DNA from: Microbacterium proteolyticum
GTDB taxonomy: Bacteria; Actinomycetota; Actinomycetes; Actinomycetales; Microbacteriaceae
Assembly (NCBI RefSeq): GCF_029639405.1
Contig: NZ_CP121273.1
Span: 72,213-136,212, forward strand
Reading direction: 5' to 3'
Length of the DNA: 64,000 nucleotides
Part shown: one piece after another, positions 56,741 through 64,000 of the stretch
Layout of the letters: each line of letters opens with the position of its first letter
Numbering within the stretch: the first letter of the stretch is position 1
Position numbers and translations under genes: made by a program
The notes under the pieces: generated by a model
Told to the model about the DNA's origin: nothing
Database searches by the model: none
The model's input: only the letters and a program-made list of their open reading frames with translations

Positions 56741-57681
56741 TGGGCGCCGGTCACACGCACGCACCGTCTACCGGCGCGGCCGGGCATCCGACCGACCATC
56801 GGGCGCGTCTCTGGATTGCGTTTGCAATCACCGCGGCAATCGCCGTGACTCAAGCGGTTGGATCCTTCTTTACCGGCAGTCTTGCCCTCCTCACGGACAC
56901 GGCCCACGCACTCACTGACGCATCCGGACTTCTCGTTGCACTCATCGCCGCGACGCTGGTGCTGCGGCCGGCTAGTGCGCGACGCACGTGGGGGTTCCGT
57001 CGCATCGAAGTTATCGCTGCCTTCGGGCAAGCGGCTCTGTTGATGGCGGTAGGGGGTTACACAGCCATCGAGGGGGTACGCCGGCTCTTCGAGCCCCCGG
57101 AGGTGCCAGCTGCGGAACTGCTGGGTTTTGGAGTCGTTGGGTTAGTCGCGAACGTCATCGCCATCTTCGTGCTGTCTTCCAGTCGCGGAGCTAACTTCAA
57201 CATGCGGGCAGCGTATCTGGAAGTGCTGAATGACGCGCTGGGATCACTGGGGGTTATCGTCGCGGCTGTCGTCATCTGGACGACGGGTTTCTTTCAAGCG
57301 GACGCCATCGCCGGTCTTTTCATCGCCGCTCTCATCGTGCCGCGTGCGTTCAAGTTGCTACGCGAGACGTCGTCGGTGTTGATGGAGTTCACCCCCGACG
57401 GTTTGGACTTGGACGATGTGAGATCTCACATTCTCCAACTCGACCACGTCATAGACGTCCATGACCTACACGCCTCGACAGTCGCCACCGGCCTGCCGAC
57501 AATCAGCGCGCATGTCGTGGTTGAAGACGAATGCTTCACGGACGGACACGCAGCCGCTGTCCTTAAGGACGTCAGAGCATGTGTGGCTCAACACTTCGAG
57601 GTGTCCGTGCTGCACTCCACCTTCCAGATTGAGACAGCCGACCTGCAAGATTCGGAACCCGGGGATGTCCGTCACGCTTAA
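56740..57681 (+). CDS. CDF-family metal exporter (CzcD-like)
   Basis: The 313-residue protein is a full-length cation diffusion facilitator. It has a His-bearing N-terminus (MGAGHTHAPSTGAAGHPTDH), six helices with the metal sites in LLTDTAHALTDASGLLVALI and EVLNDALGSLGVIVAAVVIW, and a cytoplasmic C-terminal domain (VIDVHDLHASTVATGLPTIS). The HxxxD-type pairs fit zinc or cadmium export. It follows the ArsR gene directly and is probably controlled by it. It is longer than the CDF protein at 4417, which lacks the C-terminal domain. Confidence 0.92.
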   Translation: MGAGHTHAPSTGAAGHPTDHRARLWIAFAITAAIAVTQAVGSFFTGSLALLTDTAHALTDASGLLVALIAATLVLRPASARRTWGFRRIEVIAAFGQAALLMAVGGYTAIEGVRRLFEPPEVPAAELLGFGVVGLVANVIAIFVLSSSRGANFNMRAAYLEVLNDALGSLGVIVAAVVIWTTGFFQADAIAGLFIAALIVPRAFKLLRETSSVLMEFTPDGLDLDDVRSHILQLDHVIDVHDLHASTVATGLPTISAHVVVEDECFTDGHAAAVLKDVRACVAQHFEVSVLHSTFQIETADLQDSEPGDVRHA

Positions 57682-57792
57682 TCGCGGGCGCCGAACCGCT
57701 CGAACGGGCGTGTTCGCAGCCCGATCGCATATCGGCACACCGTCGGCCGTTCCCAGCCATTCGCCCAGAACCTCTCCGTACACTGGCTGCTG

Positions 57793-58227
57793 ATGTATAC
57801 CGACGCTCACGCCCGGCGCTCAGCGCTGGCGAAAGAGCACGGAGCGATAACGCGACTCATTACCATCATCGCCCTCGGGGCCCTCCTGCTGCTCGGAGTC
57901 GTGGCCCTCAACCATGGCGACAACGCCCCGGTAAGCGGTGTGGTCGCGACGGCATCTGACACTGCGCCGCACGACCCGGCCGCACCCGTCGCTACCTCTA
58001 TCGTCGAGGCGAGCGTGTACGACGTATCGCCCGGAATGGCGCTGTGCGTTCTCGGCGTCGTCTGCGGATTCGTGCTGTACCTCGTTGTTCATCTCCTGGT
58101 GCGCCGCGGACCGGCTGGGATCACACTCGTCTGGCGCGCCCTCCCGCCGTCTTTGATCCACCCGGTGTCCGGCAGGCCTGAGGGCCACGCCCTCACAATC
58201 GCGCAACTGGGTATCTCTAGAACCTGA
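57793..58227 (+). CDS. DUF6153-like membrane protein, second copy
   Basis: The 144-residue protein has the same plan as the one at 11223: a membrane helix near the N-terminus (LITIIALGALLLLGVVAL), a polar loop (APHDPAAPVATSIVEASVYD), a second helix (MALCVLGVVCGFVLYLVVHLL) and a basic end. The CTGC loop motif of the other copy is missing, so the metal-binding idea does not apply equally. ATG 57793 lies 111 bases after the CDF gene. Confidence 0.65.
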   Translation: MYTDAHARRSALAKEHGAITRLITIIALGALLLLGVVALNHGDNAPVSGVVATASDTAPHDPAAPVATSIVEASVYDVSPGMALCVLGVVCGFVLYLVVHLLVRRGPAGITLVWRALPPSLIHPVSGRPEGHALTIAQLGISRT

Positions 58228-58236
58228 CATCGGCAC

Positions 58237-58280
58237 GTCGCCCCCGCGGCGACACTCATCCCGGGCAACCCGGGCTTTTC
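58237..58280 (+). terminator. Tandem hairpins with T-run
   Basis: GTCGCC and GGCGAC (58237-58253), then CCCGGG-CAA-CCCGGG (58260-58274) followed by CTTTTCTT form a terminator or attenuator between the DUF6153-like and DsbA-like genes. Confidence 0.7.
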
Positions 58281-58306
58281 TTGTGCCGTCAAGTGTTGGA
58301 GTACCC

Positions 58307-58975
58307 ATGAAAATCAACTGGAAGGCGACGGTCATTACCGCCGCCGTCGCCGTCGCGGTCGTCGCGGGGGCTGTCATCTATGTCCTAGTCGATCAGAACA
58401 ACACCCGCGTTGCCGCCGAGGAACGGGGAGGAGGGTCGATAGCGGTTGTTAGAGACGACTCCCACGTCCTCGACGACGCCGGCGACGGCGCCATCACCAT
58501 CGTGGAGTTCTTGGACTTCGAGTGCGAAGCCTGCGGCGCCTACTACCCCGTCGTCGAAGAGCTTCGTGTGAAGTATGAGGGACAGATCAACTACGTCGTT
58601 CGCTACTTCCCCCTTCCCGGCCACATCAACTCCGAAAACTCAGCGGTCGCTGCGGAGGCCGCGGCAGCCCAGGGACGCTTCGAAGACATGTACAACCGTC
58701 TCTTTGAGACGCAAGCACAGTGGGGGGAGTCTCAGCAAAGCCAAGCGGAGCTGTTCCGCTCGTACGCGACCGAGTTGGGCTTGGATATGACGGCCTACGA
58801 CGAAGCTGTCGCCGACCCTGCCACTCTCGAGCGCGTTCGATCCGACCTCGACGACGGACGCGCCCTCGGCGTGGACCGAACCCCTACGTTCTTCGTCGAC
58901 GGCGAACCTCTTGTCATTGAACGATGGAACGACCTTGAAAGTGCCATCACCACCCGCTTGGACGGCACCCCCTAG
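58307..58975 (+). CDS. DsbA-like membrane-anchored thiol oxidoreductase
   Basis: The 222-residue protein starts at ATG 58307. It has an N-terminal membrane anchor (VITAAVAVAVVAGAVIYVLV) and a DsbA/DSBA-like thioredoxin domain outside, with active site FLDFECEACGAYYPVVEEL (CxxC) and cis-Pro region GVDRTPTFFVDGEPL. It would form or reduce disulfides in exported proteins. With the TlpA-like and CcdA proteins downstream it supplies the thiol chemistry required for cytochrome c heme attachment. It overlaps the next gene by one base. Confidence 0.88.
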   Translation: MKINWKATVITAAVAVAVVAGAVIYVLVDQNNTRVAAEERGGGSIAVVRDDSHVLDDAGDGAITIVEFLDFECEACGAYYPVVEELRVKYEGQINYVVRYFPLPGHINSENSAVAAEAAAAQGRFEDMYNRLFETQAQWGESQQSQAELFRSYATELGLDMTAYDEAVADPATLERVRSDLDDGRALGVDRTPTFFVDGEPLVIERWNDLESAITTRLDGTP

Positions 58976-59976
58976 TGGCGGGCCTGTCACACCGACGAGT
59001 CATCATCGTGGGCGCAGGGCAGGCTGGATTGGCAACTGCAGCGGCACTGATCGCTCGCGGCATGGAACCGCAGCGTGACTTCGTGGTCATCGACAGTTCC
59101 GCGCGGGGACAACGCACGTGGAGTGCGCGCTGGCCTTCTATGCGGTTGCTCAGCAATGCTGAGCACTCCAGCTTCCCCCGCAGACCACTGGAGGGTGACC
59201 CGTATCGGTACCCCACCCCGGGAGACATCGAAGGCTATCTACACAGATTCGAAGCGGAGCTCGGGGTAAACCCCGTCTGGGGTGTCCAGGCCCTCGCCGT
59301 GACTCGCCACGGCAACGGCCCAACCCTGCTCTTGAGCACCACGGTTGGCGAAGTGCAGACCCGCAACGTCGTGTGCGCTACCGGCGCCGCAGCACGTCCC
59401 CGATTTCCGAAATGGGCCGCGGACGCCGAAGTCGAAGGAGTACAGATGCACACCAACGCCTACAGAACACCCGAGCAGATTCCGCGAGGCCGGGTACTTA
59501 TTGTCGGCGGTGGTATCGCCGGGACGGAAGTTGCTTCCGACCTCGCGAAGTCGCACGACGTCACTCTGGCGGTCCGCACCCGACGGGCTGAAGCGCATCC
59601 GCGGCAATTCCCCACCCAGCCGCGCGTCTCACCGTGGCGGCGCGTGAAGATCGCCCCAGAACCCCTCTACGACGCACTCCGAGATAAAGGCGTCTCCATT
59701 CGAGCCGAGACGATTGGGGTGGACGGGGCCAAGTTCGCCTTCGCGGATGGCTACCGGCAGGCCTACCAGTCAGTCGTGTTCGCCACCGGGTACGAAGCGG
59801 GCGACGAGTGGTTGCCCACGCAGCCGCAGCTTCAGCGACGCATCCCCACCGCGACGACGCTACCCGGTCTGTTCGTTGCCGGAATCCCCGTGCACAGCCA
59901 GGCCAGAGCTAACACCCTTCCCGGGGTATGGACGGACGCGGCTCGTATTGCCCGATTCATCTACGCCCGACCTTGA
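58975..59976 (+). CDS. FAD-dependent oxidoreductase (CzcO/flavin monooxygenase-like)
   Basis: The 333-residue protein begins at GTG 58975. It has two dinucleotide-binding motifs: VIIVGAGQAGLATAAALIAR for FAD at the N-terminus and VLIVGGGIAGTEVASDLAKS for NAD(P) in the middle. VVFATGYEAGDEWLP near the end is the ATG/GD-type motif. The class is often annotated CzcO because of its place near metal genes; the substrate is not known. It is co-transcribed with the DsbA-like gene. Confidence 0.82.
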   Translation: MAGLSHRRVIIVGAGQAGLATAAALIARGMEPQRDFVVIDSSARGQRTWSARWPSMRLLSNAEHSSFPRRPLEGDPYRYPTPGDIEGYLHRFEAELGVNPVWGVQALAVTRHGNGPTLLLSTTVGEVQTRNVVCATGAAARPRFPKWAADAEVEGVQMHTNAYRTPEQIPRGRVLIVGGGIAGTEVASDLAKSHDVTLAVRTRRAEAHPRQFPTQPRVSPWRRVKIAPEPLYDALRDKGVSIRAETIGVDGAKFAFADGYRQAYQSVVFATGYEAGDEWLPTQPQLQRRIPTATTLPGLFVAGIPVHSQARANTLPGVWTDAARIARFIYARP

Positions 59977-59984
59977 AAAGACCA

Positions 59985-60410
59985 ATGAGATTCTTCCTCG
60001 TATCCAGACCTCGCCATCGCGCAACGCAGGTCACGGTGACGCTGTGCGCCACTGTCGCTCTTAGCGCCGCCCTCATCGTTGCAGGACCCGCCGCGCCGAC
60101 CTTTGCTGTCGTGGCCCCGGCGCTGAGCTCGGCCATGGATGTCAGCTTCACCACTGCGCCTCTGAGCGTCGAACGTTCAGGAACCACCGTAACGAGCTCC
60201 GAGACTCCATCACCTGGGCACCAGACCCATCCTCATTCCACGGCCACCCCACGCGCGGACGGTCGAGGAGTGCCCACCGGCGGTGGCGAGGTCGCTCCCG
60301 TGCTGGGAGTCTCCGCGGTGGCGATGATTCTCGGCGGAGCGCTGGTCACGCTTCTGGTCACAGCGCGGCGAACCCGCCACCTCCGGAAGGGCCAAGAAGG
60401 TGACCGCTGA
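59985..60410 (+). CDS. Exported protein with C-terminal membrane anchor
   Basis: The 141-residue protein starts at ATG 59985. It has a signal-like N-terminus (VTLCATVALSAALIVAGPAA), a short Thr/Ser/His-rich middle (SPGHQTHPHSTATPR) and a C-terminal anchor: VPTGGGEVAPVLGVSAVAMI, more hydrophobic residues, then RRTRHLRKGQEGDR. VPTGG before the helix resembles a degenerate sortase motif. The middle is short, so it may be a small metal-binding surface protein. It overlaps lspA by 11 bases. Its tail resembles the partial protein at 1-96. Confidence 0.6.
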   Translation: MRFFLVSRPRHRATQVTVTLCATVALSAALIVAGPAAPTFAVVAPALSSAMDVSFTTAPLSVERSGTTVTSSETPSPGHQTHPHSTATPRADGRGVPTGGGEVAPVLGVSAVAMILGGALVTLLVTARRTRHLRKGQEGDR

Positions 60411-60942
60411 GAAGACGCGGCCGTTCGCCGTCGCCTGCATGGTGGCAGCGGCCGCGGTGTTGATAGACCAGTTCAGTAAAGCCATCGCCCTGACTGCGCT
60501 TGCCGACGGGAGACGGGTGCCCATTATTGGGGACGCATTCGGTCTGCAACTCGCCTTCAACCCCGGCGCGGTGCTGGGAACGGGCTCGGGCATGACCTGG
60601 GTTCTCACCTTGATAGGCGTGGCAGCCGTTGCCGGGCTTTTCGTCCTGGCGGCCCGCGCGCGAACGGTGGGATGGGCGGGTGGTGTGGGGCTATTCCTCG
60701 GTGGAGCTGTCGGCAACCTCATCGACCGTTTCATGTCGCCGCCAGGATTCGCAATCGGCCACGTCACCGACTTCCTTGCATACGGGCGTCTGTTCATCGG
60801 CAACTTGGCAGACGTCTTCCTCGCCGCTGGAGCGATAGCGGTTGCAGTGATGCTGATGCTCCGCCAACGCGCCCACAGTGGCACCAAGGTCGCGCCTGCC
60901 ACACCACCCACGTTCGGGGTTCCCCCGGAGGACAAGCAATGA
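60400..60942 (+). CDS. lspA: Lipoprotein signal peptidase (LspA), copy 2
   Basis: The 180-residue protein starts at GTG 60400. It has the signal peptidase II motifs DQFSK, NPGAVLG, GNLIDR and GNLADVF, with both catalytic aspartates. It is only moderately similar to the copy at 13399. It is followed by the TlpA-like lipoprotein gene two genes on, so a dedicated role for lipoproteins of this operon is plausible. The end overlaps the next ATG. Confidence 0.92.
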   Translation: MTAEKTRPFAVACMVAAAAVLIDQFSKAIALTALADGRRVPIIGDAFGLQLAFNPGAVLGTGSGMTWVLTLIGVAAVAGLFVLAARARTVGWAGGVGLFLGGAVGNLIDRFMSPPGFAIGHVTDFLAYGRLFIGNLADVFLAAGAIAVAVMLMLRQRAHSGTKVAPATPPTFGVPPEDKQ

Positions 60943-61271
60943 AAAAGACCAAGACGCCATCTCGGTATCAACGAAACGCCCTCGCCCCCGGTCTGATCGC
61001 CGCAGCCGCCCTGTTCGTGGCGCCAGCGCTGCTGGACAGCGGCTGGTTCACGCTTGTGCGCTTCATCGTGGCAATCTTGGCGCTCATCGTCGCCTCGTTC
61101 GCCTACCAGGAGCGGCAGCTGTGGTGGGTGCCGGTGTTTGCTGTGATCGCGGTGGCATGGAACCCGGTGCTCCCCATCCCCGCTGAAGGTGTTGTCTGGA
61201 CCGCGGCGCAACCCGCAGCCGCAGTCGTCTTCCTTGTCGCGGGAGCCATCATCAAGAGGGAGCGGGCATGA
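60939..61271 (+). CDS. Small four-helix membrane protein (DUF6804-like)
   Basis: The 110-residue protein (ATG 60939) has about four hydrophobic segments: LAPGLIAAAALFVAPALL, FTLVRFIVAILALIVASFAY, LWWVPVFAVIAVAWNPVLPI and AAVVFLVAGAIIK. The central WWVP...AWNPVLPI is characteristic of DUF6804, a family without known function. It overlaps both neighbours by four bases, so it is an integral part of the lspA-tlpA-ccdA operon. Confidence 0.7.
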   Translation: MKKTKTPSRYQRNALAPGLIAAAALFVAPALLDSGWFTLVRFIVAILALIVASFAYQERQLWWVPVFAVIAVAWNPVLPIPAEGVVWTAAQPAAAVVFLVAGAIIKRERA

Positions 61272-61855
61272 ATCGCAAACTCCTCGCCCTCGGCACGGCG
61301 CTCATCATCGTCGGCGTGATGAGCGGTTGCACCGCCACGACCCAAACAACGGACGCCGGCGCGGGCGCATCGTTCTCCGATGGGAATTTCCAAGTGGCCG
61401 AGATTGCCCCGTCGGACAGAGGCGAACCCGTTCAGTTCGAAGGCGTCATCGAAACCGGTGAAACCGTCACCAGCGACGACTACCGAGGTGAGGTGCTCGT
61501 GGTGAACTTCTGGTACGCCGCCTGCGGACCGTGCATCGTCGAGGCTCCCATGCTCGAGGAGGTCTTTCTGCGCTTCCAGAACGAGGAAGTCGACTTCCTC
61601 GGAGTGAACACCTACGACCAAGCTGAGACAGCACTCTCTTTCGCGCGCGAGAACAACGTCACCTATCCCAGCGTCATCGACGTCAATGACGGTCAGGTGA
61701 AACTCGCCTTCGCGCAACTCACCCCGATCCAGGCCACACCCACAACGCTCGTAATGGACCGCCAGGGTCGCCTCGCCGCCCGCATCATCGGCCAACTTCC
61801 CAGCGCGTCCATCCTGTCCACCATCGTCGCGGACACGCTGGCGGAGAGACCATGA
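61268..61855 (+). CDS. TlpA/ResA-like thioredoxin lipoprotein
   Basis: The 195-residue protein begins with a signal and lipobox (IIVGVMSGC) and a Thr/Ala-rich linker, so it is lipid-anchored outside the membrane. The thioredoxin domain has VVNFWYAACGPCIVEAPMLE (CGPC site) and the cis-Pro loop QATPTTLVMDRQGRL. ResA-type proteins reduce the heme-binding cysteines of apocytochrome c with electrons from CcdA, which is encoded next and overlaps by four bases. It is full length. Confidence 0.9.
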   Translation: MNRKLLALGTALIIVGVMSGCTATTQTTDAGAGASFSDGNFQVAEIAPSDRGEPVQFEGVIETGETVTSDDYRGEVLVVNFWYAACGPCIVEAPMLEEVFLRFQNEEVDFLGVNTYDQAETALSFARENNVTYPSVIDVNDGQVKLAFAQLTPIQATPTTLVMDRQGRLAARIIGQLPSASILSTIVADTLAERP

Positions 61856-62619
61856 GCGCCGGGGCGCTCGTCGTCGACGGCGCACTCTGGCTTGCCATCC
61901 CCCTCGCCCTGGTCGCCGGTCTCATCTCCTTCCTATCGCCCTGTGTCCTACCGCTGGTGCCCGGCTACCTCGGGTACCTCGGCGGTGTGGCCGCCCCTCC
62001 CACCTCCACAACCGGAGGAGACGGTGCGACGACGGTCACCACACGCCCGCGGCTCGTAGCAGGCGTCCTGCTCTTCATCGCCGGATTTACTGTGGTCTTC
62101 GTCGCCGTGACCGTCTTGGGGGGATTCTTCGGGGTGGCGCTCTCGCGCTACGCCGATCTCCTTACCCGCGTCTTCGGCATTGTGAACATCGTCCTGGGGC
62201 TGGTCTTCACAGGCGCAATCCGGCTTGGACAGCGTGGCATGCGTCCGACCCTCCGTCGTCGAGCCGGGCTCGTCGGCGCTCCGCTTCTCGGGTTCTCACT
62301 TGGTGTCGGCTGGACACCGTGCATTGGCCCCACACTCGCAGCAATCCTGTCCGTGTCGTGGAACCTTGGTGACCCCGCCCGAGCCGGGCTCCTCGGTCTG
62401 TCTTACTCACTCGGCCTCGGAGTGCCCTTCCTCGTACTGGCGCTCGGATGGGGGTGGGCTGCGCGGTCCGTCACAGTCCTCCGCACTCACATCCGCACAC
62501 TCAACCTCATCGGAGGCGCCGTGCTCATCCTGCTCGGGCTGCTCATGGTGACGGGCGTGTGGACCTCGCTCATGTCACTTCTGCAACAGGTGGTAATCAA
62601 TGTCCCCCTCCCGCTCTGA
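61852..62619 (+). CDS. ccdA: Cytochrome c biogenesis protein CcdA
   Basis: The 255-residue membrane protein has six helices with the two redox cysteines in LISFLSPCVLPLVPGYLGYL and GVGWTPCIGPTLAAILS. It carries reducing equivalents from cytosolic thioredoxin to the TlpA/ResA-like protein outside. ATG 61852 overlaps the tlpA stop. The 3' end overlaps resB by 20 bases. With resB and ccsB it makes up System II cytochrome c maturation. Confidence 0.93.
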   Translation: MSAGALVVDGALWLAIPLALVAGLISFLSPCVLPLVPGYLGYLGGVAAPPTSTTGGDGATTVTTRPRLVAGVLLFIAGFTVVFVAVTVLGGFFGVALSRYADLLTRVFGIVNIVLGLVFTGAIRLGQRGMRPTLRRRAGLVGAPLLGFSLGVGWTPCIGPTLAAILSVSWNLGDPARAGLLGLSYSLGLGVPFLVLALGWGWAARSVTVLRTHIRTLNLIGGAVLILLGLLMVTGVWTSLMSLLQQVVINVPLPL

Positions 62620-64000
62620 TACCCGCCACGTCGATTCAGACCCGCGGCGGCCGGCGGACCATCCTGACGGGGCCCCGAACGATCAAGACGGCCCACAGGT
62701 AAAGCTGGATGGCAAAGGGTGGCTCCGCTGGACATGGCGCCAGCTCACCAGCATGCGCACCGCGCTCATCCTCCTGCTCTCCCTCGCCCTGGCCGCAGTA
62801 CCCGGCTCACTGTTTCCTCAACGAGGCGCCGACCCCAACGGCGTCATCCAATGGGAGCGCAACAACCCCGAGTGGTTCCCGTTCCTCGACGCCGTCGGAT
62901 TGTTCGACGTTTACTACTCGCCCTGGTTCTCGTCCATTTATCTGCTGCTGTTCGTATCCCTCATCGGGTGCGTCATCCCGCGGGCGAAACACCACTACCG
63001 CGCTCTCAAAGGACAACCGCCGCGCACACCCATCCGGTTCGCTCGACTCCCCGAACACCTCGAGCGAGCCATCCCCGGCGAGCATCTCACCCCCGCGGCA
63101 GCTTTGGATCTTGCCGAAACAGAACTCGCCCGGCGTCGCTATCGCGTCCGCCGCTACGACGGGAAGGGGTGGACCTCCGTTTCGGCCGAACGCGGGTACC
63201 TCCGCGAGACCGGCAACCTGCTCTTTCACATCGCCCTGGTCGGCGTGCTCGTCTCCGTCGTCGTCGGCAAGGCGTTCGCCTACACCGGCCAGCGCGTCGT
63301 GGTGGAGGGGACAACCTTCGTCAACACCCTCAGCGACTTCTCCTCCTTCGACCCCGGCCGTTTCGCGGACGGATCCAACCTGACGCCGTACTCCCTCACG
63401 CTGGACCGTTTCGACGTCACCTACCAGCCAGCAGGCTCCCCTGGCGGTGGGCAAGCGGGCGACTTCGCCGCCAACGTCACGATCAGATCCCCCGGAGCAG
63501 ACGACCGAACCGAGCGGGTGGTCGTCAACTACCCCATCACTGTAGGGACCGACCGCATCCATCTCCTCGGAAACGGTTACGCGCCTACCCTCACCATCCG
63601 TGACGCGGAAGGTCAGATCGTTTATAGCGACTCACTACCCTTCCTCCCGCAAGACTCCAACATGACCTCACTAGGCGTCGTGAAAGTTCCGGATGGCTTG
63701 CCGCAGCAGCTCGGGCTGATCGGCTTTTTCTACCCCACACAGGACACCTTGCCCTCAGGTGCCGCCACCTCGATCTACCCCGACGTAATCAACCCCGTCA
63801 TCACCCTCAACGCATTCGCAGGCGACCTGGGCATCGACGATGGAACCCCCCGTTCCGTCTACGCCCTGGAAGTTGACCAACTCACCCAGCTCACCGGCGG
63901 CAACACCGGACAGGAATCCATTGAACTCAGGCCCGGTACCACCGGTGCGCTGCCCAACGGGTGGGGCACCATCACCTGGGAGGAAGCCGACGGTGCTCCG
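62600..64000 (+). CDS. resB: Cytochrome c biogenesis protein ResB (partial, runs off the window)
   Basis: ATG 62600 opens a frame that is uninterrupted to base 64000 (467 codons visible). A polar N-terminus is followed by WRQLTSMRTALILLLSLALA, PGSLFPQRGADP and PWFSSIYLLLFVSLIGCVIP, the first two helices of ResB/Ccs1. The third helix is ETGNLLFHIALVGVLVSVVV, after which a large extracytoplasmic domain begins. About the last 60-100 residues lie outside the window. ResB works with CcsB to deliver heme; the matching ccsB is at 1419-2402. Confidence 0.92.
   Translation, partial: MSPSRSDTRHVDSDPRRPADHPDGAPNDQDGPQVKLDGKGWLRWTWRQLTSMRTALILLLSLALAAVPGSLFPQRGADPNGVIQWERNNPEWFPFLDAVGLFDVYYSPWFSSIYLLLFVSLIGCVIPRAKHHYRALKGQPPRTPIRFARLPEHLERAIPGEHLTPAAALDLAETELARRRYRVRRYDGKGWTSVSAERGYLRETGNLLFHIALVGVLVSVVVGKAFAYTGQRVVVEGTTFVNTLSDFSSFDPGRFADGSNLTPYSLTLDRFDVTYQPAGSPGGGQAGDFAANVTIRSPGADDRTERVVVNYPITVGTDRIHLLGNGYAPTLTIRDAEGQIVYSDSLPFLPQDSNMTSLGVVKVPDGLPQQLGLIGFFYPTQDTLPSGAATSIYPDVINPVITLNAFAGDLGIDDGTPRSVYALEVDQLTQLTGGNTGQESIELRPGTTGALPNGWGTITWEEADGAP

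Noticed and set aside
1-64000. CRISPR arrays and tRNA or rRNA genes
   Set aside because: I saw no regularly spaced direct repeats of 20-40 bases and recognised no tRNA cloverleaf or rRNA sequence. A covariance-model scan would be needed to exclude a tRNA.

Overview
The window looks like accessory, probably plasmid, DNA from a high-GC actinobacterium, most likely a member of the Microbacteriaceae (Microbacterium or a relative). Four genes or remnants of the small DUF7882 protein family, which I know mainly from that family, support this. So do the many four-base ATGA/GTGA gene overlaps, the frequent GTG starts and the actinobacterial domain set (DUF4307, DUF6153, F510_1955-type propeller lipoprotein, CsoR, CmtR-type ArsR). 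A replication-type protein, a ParA, a small ParB-like partner and several small plasmid-type DNA-binding proteins lie between 42 and 55 kb. I saw no rRNA gene and recognised no tRNA gene or CRISPR array.

Layout. (1) 1-4345: exported M23 peptidase, DUF4307 protein, cytochrome c assembly protein CcsB and a CopD-CtaG fusion. (2) 4417-14863: metal island. It has a CmtR-type ArsR with a CDF exporter, then a CsoR-controlled copper run (CopZ, a CPC-type and a CPH-type P1B ATPase, a Cys-rich Csp copper-storage protein, a DUF6153 protein, a DUF305 lipoprotein and a propeller lipoprotein), then an ArsR-CadD-LspA operon reading the other way. (3) 14902-37639: 22.6 kb bounded by two direct copies of an 82-bp site that resembles a serine-recombinase res site. 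Inside are envelope and stress genes (PRC/DUF2382, MscS-like, DUF2382), a broken transposon, a TetR-HAD-oleate hydratase locus, an ISL3 remnant, an IS21 element that carries two extra genes, an ECF sigma/Asp23 operon, a BrkB-type membrane protein, a response regulator and DUF7882 genes. The resolvase gene lies just outside the right-hand site. (4) 38381-55011: plasmid backbone. It holds an M15 peptidase/propeller/FHA operon, small DNA-binding proteins, a Rep-like protein, two structured leader elements and the ParA locus. A three-gene recombinase operon and a macrolide-type MFS/ABC-F pair interrupt it. (5) 55327-64000: second metal and thiol-redox island. It has a broken duplicate of the DUF305 locus, ArsR-CDF, a second DUF6153 gene, DsbA, a flavin oxidoreductase, a second LspA, a TlpA-like thioredoxin, CcdA and ResB, the last cut by the window end.

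How the parts work together. The two metal islands cover cytosolic export (two P1B ATPases, two CDF proteins, CadD), cytosolic chelation (CopZ, Csp) and surface lipoproteins with dedicated signal peptidases. The DsbA/TlpA/CcdA/ResB and CcsB genes form a System II cytochrome c assembly set, split between the two ends of the window; this fits a circular replicon opened inside the set, but does not prove it. The points most worth checking are the cargo-carrying IS21, the res-bounded 22.6-kb module, the paired structured leaders, the seven-copy AGTACTAATCCCGTTAC motif and the recombinase trio containing a probably inactive, zinc-ribbon-rich recombinase.
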